Positions 15,797 through 24,048 of a DNA stretch of 64,000 bases are shown piece after piece; within the stretch, counting starts at the first letter, position 1; every line of letters starts with the position of its first letter. Position numbers and translations under genes: made by a program. The DNA is from Lachnospiraceae bacterium (GTDB lineage Bacteria; Bacillota; Clostridia; Lachnospirales; Lachnospiraceae), in NCBI GenBank assembly GCA_017483735.1, contig JAFUVF010000050.1, positions 1 through 64,000 of the forward strand, written 5' to 3'. The notes below the pieces were generated by a model. The model made no database searches and was not told where the DNA came from. It saw only the letters and a program-made list of their open reading frames with translations.

Positions 15797-17116
15797 CTAT
15801 CCTTTCTTTCTCTTTGCGAGAAGTATTTTTCTCATGGATTTAATCTCCTGAGTAAGCGGACGCTTTGCAGGGCAGATAAAGCTGCAGCAGCCGCATTCAC
15901 AGCATTCCATTCCGTTGTTTTGAAGGAATGCCTCCTCGTCAAAATGCTCCGCATAATCCGCAAGCTTTGAAGGCATTACCCTTCCGGGACATACCTCCAG
16001 ACATCTGCCGCAGTTTATGCAGGGCGAGGGAGCGGATGCCGATACCTCATCCTTTGTAAACGCAAGGAGCGCTGTGGATGTCTTTGTGGTAGGCACATCA
16101 AGACCGTACATCGCAAAGCCCATCATGGGACCACCGCATACTATCTTTTCCGGAGTTTCCTTGAAGCCCCCGGCATATTCAACGATATCCTCATAGAGAG
16201 TTCCTATCTTAACCCTGTAATTCTGCGGCTTTTTAACCGCATCTCCGGTAAGCGTGATTATCCTCTCCATGAGGGGTCTGCCCTCATAGACGGCACGGTA
16301 TATGGATACGATGGTATCCACATTATTTACGATACATCCCACATCCGCAGGAAGCATTTTGGAATTGATTTTTCTTCCGGTTGCGGCATATATGAGCTGT
16401 CTCTCTGCGCCCTGCGGGTACTTTGTCCTCAAGGGTTTTACCGAGAGATAAGGTTTATCCTTTATTAGCTTTTTGAGAAGCGCTATGCAATCAGGTTTAT
16501 TGTCCTCAACAGCCAGTATTCCGTGTGCATTGTCAAATAAGCTTACAATGAGCTCCAGGCCTCCGATAAGCTTCTCCGGCTCCTCCAACATCCTCCTGTA
16601 ATCTGAGGTAAGATATGGCTCGCATTCCGCACAGTTTGCTATAACATATTCAATCTTGTCCGGCTCCTTCGGAGATAGCTTTACATGGGTGGGAAAGCCT
16701 GCTCCGCCCATTCCCACGATGCCGGCATCCTTTATTATGGATATTACCTCTTCCTTCGTGAGATTGTCCGCAGTCTCTCTTTTAGTAAAGGGTACCGACT
16801 CATAGAGACCGTCATTCTCTAAGATTATGCTCATTACCATATCGCCGGTAACGGTGCGGCGTTTGTCAATATCCTTTACTGTTCCTGAAACGCTTGCATA
16901 GATAGGCGACGATACAAAGCCTGCCGCATCGGCAATCCGCTGTCCCGAAAGAACCCTGTCTCCCTTTTTCACAAGTGGAGAGGCCGGAGCTCCGATGTGC
17001 TGGGATAAGGGATATACCAGCTCCTTACCGCAGGGCGCATCCTCAATGGGACTGTCCTTTGACAGGTCTTTGCCGTCATAAGGGTGAATACCCCCGACAA
17101 ATGAAAACTTGGCCAT
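15797..17116 (-). CDS. rnfC: Rnf complex NADH-side subunit C
   Basis: Soluble subunit of 439 aa bound to the inner face of the membrane, which reduces NAD+. The N-terminal RnfC barrel-like domain (SFVGGIHPYDGKDLSKDSPI) is followed by the NADH/FMN-binding Rossmann-like part with GMGGAGFPTHVKLSP, a SLBB domain, and two C-terminal [4Fe-4S] ferredoxin motifs (CINCGRCLEVCPGRV and CCECGCCSFICPAKRP). First gene of the operon. The ATG is preceded by AAGGAAGG with a spacer longer than usual (about 10 bases). Confidence 0.95.
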   Translation of the reverse strand: MAKFSFVGGIHPYDGKDLSKDSPIEDAPCGKELVYPLSQHIGAPASPLVKKGDRVLSGQRIADAAGFVSSPIYASVSGTVKDIDKRRTVTGDMVMSIILENDGLYESVPFTKRETADNLTKEEVISIIKDAGIVGMGGAGFPTHVKLSPKEPDKIEYVIANCAECEPYLTSDYRRMLEEPEKLIGGLELIVSLFDNAHGILAVEDNKPDCIALLKKLIKDKPYLSVKPLRTKYPQGAERQLIYAATGRKINSKMLPADVGCIVNNVDTIVSIYRAVYEGRPLMERIITLTGDAVKKPQNYRVKIGTLYEDIVEYAGGFKETPEKIVCGGPMMGFAMYGLDVPTTKTSTALLAFTKDEVSASAPSPCINCGRCLEVCPGRVMPSKLADYAEHFDEEAFLQNNGMECCECGCCSFICPAKRPLTQEIKSMRKILLAKRKKG

Positions 17117-17172
17117 ACGTACATATCCTTCCTTTTAAGTTTCTGAAATACAGACAGCTTAATACGGTTATC

Positions 17173-17181
17173 AGTATATCA
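17173..17181 (-). promoter_or_regulatory. Extended -10 promoter of the Rnf operon
   Basis: On the minus strand TGATATACT reads as an extended -10 (TG-N-TATACT), with no good -35 behind it. The expected start is near 17166, giving a leader of about 50 bases before rnfC. No other promoter-like sequence stands out in 17117-17262. That stretch also holds AT-rich sequence and a short direct repeat (ATATCAGTC-like) near 17220-17240. Confidence 0.45.
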
Positions 17182-17262
17182 CATTTTACAAAAAAAATAA
17201 ACATTTCATAAAGCTTCGTATCAGTCTCATATCAGTCAGTCTTCGGGCAGGCGTCCGGTCCT

Positions 17263-18540
17263 TTAGTTATTTATTTCCTTTAAAACATAATCCGGATAAG
17301 CTGACGGGTTATGCTTGACCAGATGCGGAAGCACAGGATAGCCGTATGAGGGATTGACATTATGATCACGTATTATTACAGTTTTTCCCAAGGCCTCATC
17401 ATAATAAGTATTTCTGCATACTCCCAGATATATCTGAATACCGCCGTTTAAATTATTATCGCTTATGCCATCCATGGAATCGTTAAATGCCCTCGTTCCT
17501 CCTATCACGGTGCCATTGTGGGAGCCAAGCTGGGAATTGCAATGATATCTGCCTCCCGAATATGGCAGCGTTGTAACTAATTGAGGATTTATGTAGTGCG
17601 CCTTTATTTTGTTAATGTCATCCACACAGACAACACTGCCGCCTCCGTTATCCAATCCCCAGCCCCTTATACTGTCATAAAGCCTGACGTCAAATCTTTC
17701 GCCGCAGATGAAGCAGAAAAGGCTTTGATCCTCAGTTTCATTTTCATCATCCTCATCATAATTATTCGTCATATAAAAGGGTGTGCTTATCGTCGATGCC
17801 GAAATACCGTTGACGGCATAGTTTGCCCTATAGCTTTTGTTTCCTGATGAGCCCTGCACAATGGTCACACTAGTCTGCGGTGTCGTACCGTTTGAGCCCG
17901 TCCAGCCCTTAAAGACATATCCTGACTTTTCAGGGTTTTTAAGTCCGAAGGATGAGGACTCTATATTGTAGGATACGGCATATCCCGCAGGCATAGTTCC
18001 GCCGTCCAGATCATAGCTTATACTATATTCAGACGGAAGCCATCTCGCATACAGAGTGATATCATTGCCGTCCGCTCTTGATGGCGATGAAGGAGCATTC
18101 TCCGTACCTGACAAAGCAAGCTTCGCTCCGCCATCAGTCCCCGCCCAACCGTCAAAATTGTAATACTCCCTAACAGGCGCTCCCTTTGACGGAGAGAGTG
18201 CGCTTTTTCCATATTCGACAAACTCACCAAAGGAAGTGCTCCCGTTCGTAAAACATCCGGAGGAATAGGAATTTTTATGTGTATTTGTCAGATATGTAAC
18301 CTCGGAACCGCACTTCCACACAGTCACGAATTTATCTCCCGCCCGGTATCTTATCTCCTTTATATCCTTTGGCGAGGAATGTGTTTTTCCAAGGGTATCG
18401 GTAAAAACAATCTTTTTGGTGCCGTCTATATAGTCATCCTCCAGAAAAAATCCATGTCCGGCATATGCTGTCAGACTGTAGGAAAAAAACAGCAAAAACG
18501 ATAACAACATATATAATATGATTTTCTTTATTCTTTCCAA
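17263..18540 (-). CDS. Secreted protein with two InlB-type (Listeria-Bacteroides) repeats
   Basis: Exported protein of 425 aa starting with a signal peptide (ERIKKIILYMLLSFLLFFSY..TAYAG). The start codon is probably the TTG at 18540, since AGGGGG lies 8 bases upstream; a GTG at 18549 would sit directly on that site. Residues about 115-245 contain two beta-grasp repeats (FDGWAGTDGG..ITLYARW and YDLDGGTMP..FKGWTGSNG). The C-terminal half has six scattered cysteines and a His/Asn-rich part, and was not recognised. No LPXTG motif or C-terminal anchor is seen. It follows the collagen-like gene by 12 bases and is probably part of the same surface system. Confidence 0.7.
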   Translation of the reverse strand: MERIKKIILYMLLSFLLFFSYSLTAYAGHGFFLEDDYIDGTKKIVFTDTLGKTHSSPKDIKEIRYRAGDKFVTVWKCGSEVTYLTNTHKNSYSSGCFTNGSTSFGEFVEYGKSALSPSKGAPVREYYNFDGWAGTDGGAKLALSGTENAPSSPSRADGNDITLYARWLPSEYSISYDLDGGTMPAGYAVSYNIESSSFGLKNPEKSGYVFKGWTGSNGTTPQTSVTIVQGSSGNKSYRANYAVNGISASTISTPFYMTNNYDEDDENETEDQSLFCFICGERFDVRLYDSIRGWGLDNGGGSVVCVDDINKIKAHYINPQLVTTLPYSGGRYHCNSQLGSHNGTVIGGTRAFNDSMDGISDNNLNGGIQIYLGVCRNTYYDEALGKTVIIRDHNVNPSYGYPVLPHLVKHNPSAYPDYVLKEINN

Positions 18541-18552
18541 TAGCGTCACCCC

Positions 18553-19923
18553 CTAATTTCCTCTGCTTCCCACAGGCCAGATATATAATATTCCGGAAGC
18601 CTCATCATATTCAAATATGGAGTTTTCTCCGTCGCCAATAAACTCGCTCACATATTGGTTGACGTATTCCTTGGCATTGCTCGTGGCGTTGTTTGTCGCA
18701 TTATACGTTGCATCATTTGTGATATCGGTCACTTCGGACTCCGTGAAATAATCCGTTCCTTTGACCGGAGTGTAGCCCTCATCGCCTTTGTCTCCCTTTT
18801 CTCCCTGGTTGCCCTGCTCTCCCTTATCGCCTTTTTCTCCTTTATCCCCTCTATCGCCTTTATCTCCCTGATCTCCTTTGTCGCCCTGATCTCCTTTATC
18901 TCCTTTGTCGCCTTTATCGCCTTGATCTCCCTGGTCTCCCTTGTCTCCGGTATTTCCCTGTATACCCTGGGCTCCTGCAACTCCGGCTTCTCCCTGTTCT
19001 CCTTTGTCGCCTTTGTCTCCTTTATCCCCCTTGTCGCCCTTTTCGCCCCTTTCTCCGGGCTCTCCTTTAATTGCCGGTGCCGCAGCAGAAGAAGAATTGC
19101 CCGACAATTCAGAAGACTCATATTTTGTTATATACTCCTTTATATCATTTTGAAGCCCGAGCCTTTCCAGATATTCTGAGAGCTCATACAGCGAATCGCC
19201 GTCCCCTCTTTCGCCCTTTATGAATTCCCCTACAAATTCCTCCTTCTGCGCTTCATCCATATCGCCCACAAGCCTGATAAGCTTGTCCTTGTCCACCCTG
19301 TAGTTGTCGGCTATCATTTCTATGGCGGAATAAACTCCGGATTCACGCAGAAGCTTTTCGTAAGAGACAAGACTTTCTCTCAAGCCCTCTGATATTCCGG
19401 GAACCGCTGCCGCCCTCTTTAAGACAAACGATACCAGCCTGTTTGAAAGCAATGAGAGCTGATCCTCCGACATATCCTGACAAATGCCCAGATTGCTCAA
19501 AATCCCCTGCCTTACATTTTCGATTATGGAGCTTAAATATTCATCATCAATGCTTTCAAGGTCAGAGCCTGTAAGGGAATTTAATATCCCATACAGCATA
19601 TCCGACATCTTTAACACTTCCTTGTCGTCCGCCCCAAGAGTTTGCGTCAAAAGCTCATAAGCATCCTTGTACAATGCCTTGCCCTCCTCCGACATGCCGC
19701 TTACCGCAAAGATATTATCCGCAGCGTGCACCCTTCCGCCGGATACTGCATGTATTACCAGTCCACTCAGGAGAAGCAAAAGTATTATAAGTCCCATGCT
19801 TAGAGCCGTAAAAAGCCTGTATGGAACGTGAAATCTGACCGCCAGCTCCATGAGTCTCCCAAGCTTTACCTCTTCATTATCCTTCTTCCTTTCGGATACC
19901 TCATTATTCAGTTTTTCCTTCAT
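18553..19923 (-). CDS. Membrane-anchored collagen-like protein
   Basis: Protein of 456 aa. A short cytosolic N-terminus, one transmembrane segment (about 37-60) and a helical extracellular domain (about 68-280) lead into about 33 uninterrupted Gly-X-Y triplets (about 286-384), rich in GDK, GDQ and GEK. A trimeric collagen helix is likely. The triplets end in GYTPVKGTDYFTESEV, the phrase that follows collagen-like modules in many phage tail fibres, so the module was probably borrowed from a phage gene. The C-terminus (ATYNATNNATSNAKEYV..) could trimerise. The ATG has AGGAGG 5 bases upstream and is overlapped by a small upstream reading frame. Confidence 0.85.
   Translation of the reverse strand: MKEKLNNEVSERKKDNEEVKLGRLMELAVRFHVPYRLFTALSMGLIILLLLLSGLVIHAVSGGRVHAADNIFAVSGMSEEGKALYKDAYELLTQTLGADDKEVLKMSDMLYGILNSLTGSDLESIDDEYLSSIIENVRQGILSNLGICQDMSEDQLSLLSNRLVSFVLKRAAAVPGISEGLRESLVSYEKLLRESGVYSAIEMIADNYRVDKDKLIRLVGDMDEAQKEEFVGEFIKGERGDGDSLYELSEYLERLGLQNDIKEYITKYESSELSGNSSSAAAPAIKGEPGERGEKGDKGDKGDKGDKGEQGEAGVAGAQGIQGNTGDKGDQGDQGDKGDKGDKGDQGDKGDQGDKGDRGDKGEKGDKGEQGNQGEKGDKGDEGYTPVKGTDYFTESEVTDITNDATYNATNNATSNAKEYVNQYVSEFIGDGENSIFEYDEASGILYIWPVGSRGN
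18772..19070 (-). repeat. Gly-X-Y coding minisatellite
   Basis: The DNA for the collagen triplets is a tandem 9-base-like repeat (GGX GAY AAR forms) over about 300 bp. Such tracts can gain or lose units in multiples of nine bases without breaking the frame. It is coding sequence, not a CRISPR array. Confidence 0.8.
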
Positions 19924-19978
19924 TTTTACCTCCTATGCCCATGTCTGCAAGAATCTGTGCCTTCCCAACGACGAGCAT
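19904..19978 (-). CDS. 24-codon upstream reading frame overlapping the collagen-like gene
   Basis: An ATG at 19978 has a perfect AAGGAGG site 10 bases upstream and opens a 24-codon frame (starting MLVVGKAQILADMGIGG) that ends 20 bases inside the collagen-like gene in another frame. It could be a leader peptide that couples or limits translation of the larger gene. No function for the peptide itself can be proposed. Confidence 0.4.
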   Translation of the reverse strand: MLVVGKAQILADMGIGGKNEGKTE

Positions 19979-20063
19979 AAAAAATAAACCTCCTTTTTTC
20001 ATTTTACGAAATGAAAACATGGAAATAACGGCGAAACGCCTAAAAGAATTTTCTAACAATAAA

Positions 20064-20092
20064 AAAATACCACACTAAAGGGTGGCTGTCAA
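20064..20092 (-). promoter_or_regulatory. Sigma-A promoter of the collagen-like/InlB-repeat operon
   Basis: On the minus strand TTGACA (20092-20087), a 17-bp spacer and TATTTT (20069-20064) form a strong promoter. The expected start near 20057 leaves a leader of about 80 bases before the 24-codon upstream frame. The leader contains the stem GGCG-TTT-CGCC (20040-20030) and a second stem (TTTTCATTT .. AAATGAAAA) next to the upstream-frame ribosome binding site. Confidence 0.7.
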
Positions 20093-20184
20093 GCAAAAGA
20101 ATATATGCCACGCACATGTCAATGACAAATGTATGGCACATATTACATATTATTCAGATTATTCTGGCTGTTCTGGCTAAGGCT

Positions 20185-20361
20185 TTATCTTACGTTGTTA
20201 AAGCTGCCCTTGGGCGCATAGATGATTGCTGCGGAGCCAAGCTGTGTGGTATTGAAGGTAAGCACTCCGGGAACAACGCTGGTGTTTCTGACAATGGTGG
20301 TCTTGCCGCCTGCAACGCTGTCAACAACCTTTCTTGCTTCCGTTCCGATGCTTCCGCCCAT
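20185..20361 (-). CDS. Small protein of unknown function (58 aa)
   Basis: A 58-codon frame starting MGGSIGTEARKVVDSVAGGK and ending in APKGSFNNVR. It has a GGAGAG site 6 bases before the ATG and its own promoter (20453-20426). The sequence is neither membrane-spanning nor Cys-containing, and looks beta-rich. It was not recognised. It sits in the gap between the alarmone-synthetase gene and the collagen-like gene. It could be a small intact gene or the surviving tail of a larger one; a stop codon lies 12 codons upstream in the same frame. Confidence 0.5.
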   Translation of the reverse strand: MGGSIGTEARKVVDSVAGGKTTIVRNTSVVPGVLTFNTTQLGSAAIIYAPKGSFNNVR

Positions 20362-20362
20362 A

Positions 20363-20398
20363 TCAAGCTCTCCGTACTGTCCGTCGGGAAGCCTTCAT
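20363..20398 (-). CDS. 11-codon leader reading frame (MKASRRTVRRA)
   Basis: A short frame behind a very strong GGGAGGGGG site, ending in TGA one base before the ATG of the 58-aa gene (TGATATG). It holds four arginine codons in eleven. The tight junction suggests that ribosomes finishing it could restart on the next gene. Whether it is translated is inference. Confidence 0.35.
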   Translation of the reverse strand: MKASRRTVRRA

Positions 20399-20425
20399 TC
20401 GAAACCCCCTCCCTGACAATTACAT

Positions 20426-20453
20426 ATTGTACAGTACCCCCCGAAAATTTCAA
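20426..20453 (-). promoter_or_regulatory. Promoter of the 58-aa gene
   Basis: TTGAAA (20453-20448), 16-bp spacer, TACAAT (20431-20426) on the minus strand. The expected start is near 20419, about 20 bases before the 11-codon leader frame. Confidence 0.55.
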
Positions 20454-20481
20454 CCGCTATATTTATATATTTTGATAAAAG

Positions 20482-20510
20482 AAAACCGCCGAAGCAGTTT
20501 CAGCGGTTTT
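20482..20510. terminator. Terminator at the end of the alarmone-synthetase gene
   Basis: A 10-bp arm AAAACCGCCG pairs with CAGCGGTTTT across a 9-base loop, followed on the minus strand by TTTTCTTTTAT. The TGA of the upstream gene (20502-20500) lies inside the hairpin arm, so a terminating ribosome would sit on it. Sequence on the plus strand is also compatible with termination. Confidence 0.75.
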
Positions 20511-21540
20511 CCCTTTCATTAAGTATTTTCTCCGTATTGTTTTCTATCGTCTTTTCGTTTTTAGAGGTCAGCGCAAAGAATTCCCGTATCCTCTCCCTGC
20601 TGTAATCCCCGTTTATCAGCTTTGCCCTAAAGAGATAATAATACGCCACAGTGGAGGAAAGCTCGTCAAGCTCCGAAGCTCTAAGGGACTTCTCCGCAAG
20701 CCTTAAGGCGGTCTCTCCCTCCTCATCAATTAAATGTATCATATCCTCCAAGGTATGGATATTTAAAAACTCTATCAACGGAAGCTGGTTCTCCGTGCTC
20801 CCCTCGGTTATGTGGGCGTTAGTAATGCCAGCAATCTTCTCCAAAAGCTCCCTGTATTTTTTGTTATGCGCAGTAAATTCCGTAAGCGTAATCCTGTCAA
20901 AATACAGCTCATCAAGCGTTTCGTTCCTGATGCTCTCCCTGACCTTAGCGCTGTATGCTTCAAGCTCCTCCTTTATTTCAGAGAAAATGATATCCGTGGT
21001 TTCAAGAAGGCTTGCCGCTCTCGAAAAGCTTCTCCTTATGCTCCTCGGAACCTCCACCTCCACCTTGTACCCAAGGTCATGCTCAATCTCCGCCCAGCTA
21101 TGCTGCAATATGGTCTTTATCTGAATTTCAAACCAAAGGTTACTAAGCTCTCCCTCATCCTCATTAAGAGCACAGATATAATGGAGGGCTTGATACCCAA
21201 AGCTCCTAGCGTCTATAAGCTTTCTCTTATCCTTTGACTTGTCAAAATCCACACGGAAGGCTTTTGAGATAAGCTCCGCCGCCCTGTCCATATCGCTCGA
21301 AAAATAACAAATCACACGAAAGCCCAAAATATCACGCATATCATATATGCTCGAATATAAATCCGGCTTCCTTTCAAGCTTTCCCTTGATGGAATACAGG
21401 GTCTTTATACGGTGTGTGATGTGCAAAAGCGAATTTCCGTCAGCAGAAAGGATATTGTGGAGTTTTTCATCCACAATATCCTCAAGCTTACGGTACTTTT
21501 CAATGAGTTCATTAATCTCTCTGTCTGATTCACGCTGCAT
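20500..21540 (-). CDS. RelA/SpoT-type (p)ppGpp synthetase domain protein
   Basis: Protein of 346 aa. Residues about 10-170 match the alarmone synthetase domain: HRIKTLYSIKGKLERKP (pyrophosphate donor side), DMRDILGFRVICYFSSD, SFGYQALHYIC (GYQxLH acceptor motif) and LWFEIQIKTILQHSWAEIEHDLGYK. No HD hydrolase, TGS or ACT domain is present, so it can make but not break (p)ppGpp. The C-terminal half (about 180-346) is helical and unlike the short tails of small alarmone synthetases. It starts 12 bases after the hydrogenase-sensor gene with a weak AAGGAAA site, so the two are co-transcribed. Enzyme activity is inferred from motifs. Confidence 0.82.
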   Translation of the reverse strand: MQRESDREINELIEKYRKLEDIVDEKLHNILSADGNSLLHITHRIKTLYSIKGKLERKPDLYSSIYDMRDILGFRVICYFSSDMDRAAELISKAFRVDFDKSKDKRKLIDARSFGYQALHYICALNEDEGELSNLWFEIQIKTILQHSWAEIEHDLGYKVEVEVPRSIRRSFSRAASLLETTDIIFSEIKEELEAYSAKVRESIRNETLDELYFDRITLTEFTAHNKKYRELLEKIAGITNAHITEGSTENQLPLIEFLNIHTLEDMIHLIDEEGETALRLAEKSLRASELDELSSTVAYYYLFRAKLINGDYSRERIREFFALTSKNEKTIENNTEKILNERENR

Positions 21541-21552
21541 TTGTTTTTTTCC

Positions 21553-23922
21553 TTATAGCATCTGTTCCAAGGTTTCGTACAAAAGACCGGGCTCCACAGG
21601 CTTGGATAAGTGTGCATTCATTCCTGCCCTCAGGGACTTCTGTACATCCTCGTCCACATCATTTGCGGTAAGGGCTATGATGGGCACATTCTTTGCGTCA
21701 TTTCTGTTAAGCGCCCTTATTGCCTTCGTGGTCTCGAGACCGTTCATAATGGGCATCCTTACATCCATAAGGATTGCGTCATAGTGACCGTCCTCGCTTC
21801 TCTCAAACTTATTTAACGCAGCCTTTCCGTCCTGTGCGATATCCACATGGGCTCCGTTTGCGGAGAGCATCTGCTTGACCATTTCGGCATTTATCAGCAT
21901 ATCCTCCGCCATAAGTATGTTCTTGCCGGCAAGCAGCGAATGAGATATCTCCTTTACCTCCTTGCCCTCAGTCAGGCTGTCGAGGTCGCCCTTTACAGAG
22001 GTAACGATTCTTCGTATCTCCGCAGTAGCCGCAGAGATTTCCTGCGTAGCAGCCGCAAGGTTCTGTGTAAGATTGCTGATCTCTCCCACCTCGCTTGACA
22101 GCTCCTTTGCGTCATTAAGTATCTTTCCGACTGCATCTCCTATGCGCTCATGATTCTCGCTGCTCTTGTTTGCAGTCTGCCTTGAGCTTGCGGCGAGATT
22201 GCTGATTTCGGATGCCACTACCGCAAAGCCTCTTCCGGCTTCTCCCGCTCTTGCCGCCTCTATGGAGGCATTCAGGGAAAGAAGATTTGTGTTGTCTGCG
22301 ATATCCACAACCTTCTCGTTGTCGGAGGCAAGCTGCTCCACAAGACTTCTTATCTCCTCCATGGAGCGCTCTAACTTCTCCGTAAATGCGCTGACATCCA
22401 TTATCTTGCTTGCAATCTGTGTGCTCTCCTGTGCATTGCTCTCGTTGCCCGCAGCCATTCCGTCCACTGATTCATACAAAGAGTCGAAGCGGCTGTCGAT
22501 ATTCGTAATGGTGGCAATGAGCCTCTGGTGCTCGTTTGCCTCCTCCGCACGCTGTGTTTCCACCTCTCTTGCAAGATTCTCTGCGTGGTCAACCTCCTGC
22601 TGTACCAGATCCTTCTGGTAATGTATGCAGTTCTCCTTTACATTGAAGCCGTTAAATATGGACTTTACCATAAGCTTACAGGTGTTATACCCGCAGCAGG
22701 TACAGTTAATCTCTCTCGACTCACTTGTAAACTTGCGCATAGATTTGAATATCTCATCATATTCTCTTTCCGTAGGCTCCTTGTAGAAGGCAGTCTTTGA
22801 ACGATCGGTATATTTTCTCAGATAATCGTCAAGCTTGAGATGCTTAAACTGCTTGTTCAAATTCTTAAGCCTCTGTGCAGGGGTATCGGGTCTTGACCAG
22901 GCATCCCCCTTCCTGTTCTTCTTTGACGCTTCCTTAATCTTCAAAAGATTGTAGAGTGCATCATCCGTCTCCGACATCTTCGGATCCACGGCTGTGCCGC
23001 ATATACATCCGTTCTCGCAGTTGAGGGCATCGATAAACACGAAGGGCGTGCGTGAATTTTTGATTCTCTCCTTGTTCTTCTGAAGCCACTCGTACATGCG
23101 CTTCTCGCCCTCTATCTGACGGATTGCCACCTCTTCTCCCAGGAACCAGTATACATTTTCCTTAAGTCCGCCGGGAGTGGGATATATGGAGCCGAGTCCG
23201 TACTCAATCTCATCCGTGGCATCGGGTCCCTTTATATTGTGCTCCCTCACATACTTCATAAGATGGTCGAAGGTAACATTATACTGAACAAGCCCTTTGT
23301 TATTAGGGTCGTCAATCTCCAATTTCTTTGCAATGCATGGGCTTATAAAGGCAAGCTTTTCCGTAAGCTTAAGCTCCTTTCTGCAATAAATCGCACCGCA
23401 CATAAGTGGACTCTGCACCGGGAATAATTTGGGCAGAAGCTCCGGCGTATAATTCTCAATATAGCGCACTACTGCTGGGCAGGGCTGTGAAATTCCACCC
23501 AGATAATTGTATTTGCTTATGTAATTAAGATAACCCCATGTGGTAATATCTGCGCCGAAGGAAACAGAAACTATGCGCTTTACTCCAAGCTTTTTCAAGC
23601 CGCCGAGAACAGAACCGTATTCTCTTGGATAATTTGCAAGAAATGCGGGAGCAACTAGAAGTGATATAGGCTCTCCCTTTTTGATGTCTGCAAAAAACCT
23701 CTCCGTATCATCAAGATACTCTCTTGCATTGTGCTCGCAGGCATCCATGCAGGCGCCGCAGGACACGCAATAGCTTCCGTTTACATCAATCCGGCGGTTC
23801 TTCTTCTCATCATCATCCACGGACATACATGCGCCCATTGCCGGACAAACGTTGATGCATTTGTTACAGCCAATACATTTGTTATTGGTGTATACCAATG
23901 ACGTACAGTTCTCGCTAACCAT
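21553..23922 (-). CDS. [FeFe]-hydrogenase-like sensor fused to chemoreceptor signalling and receiver domains
   Basis: Soluble protein of 789 aa. In order: two [4Fe-4S] ferredoxin motifs (Cys 16/19/22/26 and 52/55/58/62); a hydrogenase H-cluster domain (about 80-320) with QPCPAV (near 147), [10 protein letters not shown] (near 194) and [10 protein letters not shown] (near 301), so all four H-cluster cysteines are present; an extra Fe-S motif CTCCGYNTC (near 406); a chemoreceptor signalling hairpin ([20 protein letters not shown], about 540-572); and a receiver domain (about 664-789) with the phospho-acceptor Asp in ILMDVRMP. No membrane segment. It resembles sensory hydrogenases (group C/D), with an unusual output end. 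The second ATG (23922) has AAGG at normal spacing; the one at 23928 is too close to it. It is followed by the alarmone-synthetase gene. Confidence 0.85.
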   Translation of the reverse strand: MVSENCTSLVYTNNKCIGCNKCINVCPAMGACMSVDDDEKKNRRIDVNGSYCVSCGACMDACEHNAREYLDDTERFFADIKKGEPISLLVAPAFLANYPREYGSVLGGLKKLGVKRIVSVSFGADITTWGYLNYISKYNYLGGISQPCPAVVRYIENYTPELLPKLFPVQSPLMCGAIYCRKELKLTEKLAFISPCIAKKLEIDDPNNKGLVQYNVTFDHLMKYVREHNIKGPDATDEIEYGLGSIYPTPGGLKENVYWFLGEEVAIRQIEGEKRMYEWLQKNKERIKNSRTPFVFIDALNCENGCICGTAVDPKMSETDDALYNLLKIKEASKKNRKGDAWSRPDTPAQRLKNLNKQFKHLKLDDYLRKYTDRSKTAFYKEPTEREYDEIFKSMRKFTSESREINCTCCGYNTCKLMVKSIFNGFNVKENCIHYQKDLVQQEVDHAENLAREVETQRAEEANEHQRLIATITNIDSRFDSLYESVDGMAAGNESNAQESTQIASKIMDVSAFTEKLERSMEEIRSLVEQLASDNEKVVDIADNTNLLSLNASIEAARAGEAGRGFAVVASEISNLAASSRQTANKSSENHERIGDAVGKILNDAKELSSEVGEISNLTQNLAAATQEISAATAEIRRIVTSVKGDLDSLTEGKEVKEISHSLLAGKNILMAEDMLINAEMVKQMLSANGAHVDIAQDGKAALNKFERSEDGHYDAILMDVRMPIMNGLETTKAIRALNRNDAKNVPIIALTANDVDEDVQKSLRAGMNAHLSKPVEPGLLYETLEQML

Positions 23923-23961
23923 AAACATAATCCTTCTAGGTAAAATACCCCCTACGCTTTA

Positions 23962-23990
23962 ATTCTACTAGAAGAATCGTGTTTTGTAAA
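23962..23990 (-). promoter_or_regulatory. Promoter of the hydrogenase-sensor/alarmone operon
   Basis: On the minus strand TTTACA (23990-23985), 17-bp spacer, TAGAAT (23967-23962). The -10 lies in the near-palindrome TTCTACTAGAA (23963-23973), a possible operator. The expected start is about 23955, with a leader of about 33 bases. Confidence 0.6.
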
Positions 23991-24048
23991 GAAATATGTT
24001 ATGAAATTGAAACACTTTCTAGACGCTTTTGAGGCGCTTATGAAACAC

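Noticed and set aside
18655..19179. Long plus-strand reading frames opposite the collagen-like gene
   Set aside because: They are mirror images of the Gly-X-Y repeat: hydrophobic F/I/A/L/S runs caused by the triplet pattern, with no ribosome binding site.
20190..20453. 87-codon minus-strand frame in the gap after the alarmone-synthetase gene
   Set aside because: It overlaps the better supported 58-aa frame, begins inside the promoter, and its composition (many Pro, Arg, Ala and Ser) looks like a shifted frame.
21553..23922. Energy-yielding [FeFe] hydrogenase
   Set aside because: The signalling and receiver domains, and the altered motif around the first H-cluster cysteine (QPCPA), point to a sensor rather than a metabolic enzyme.
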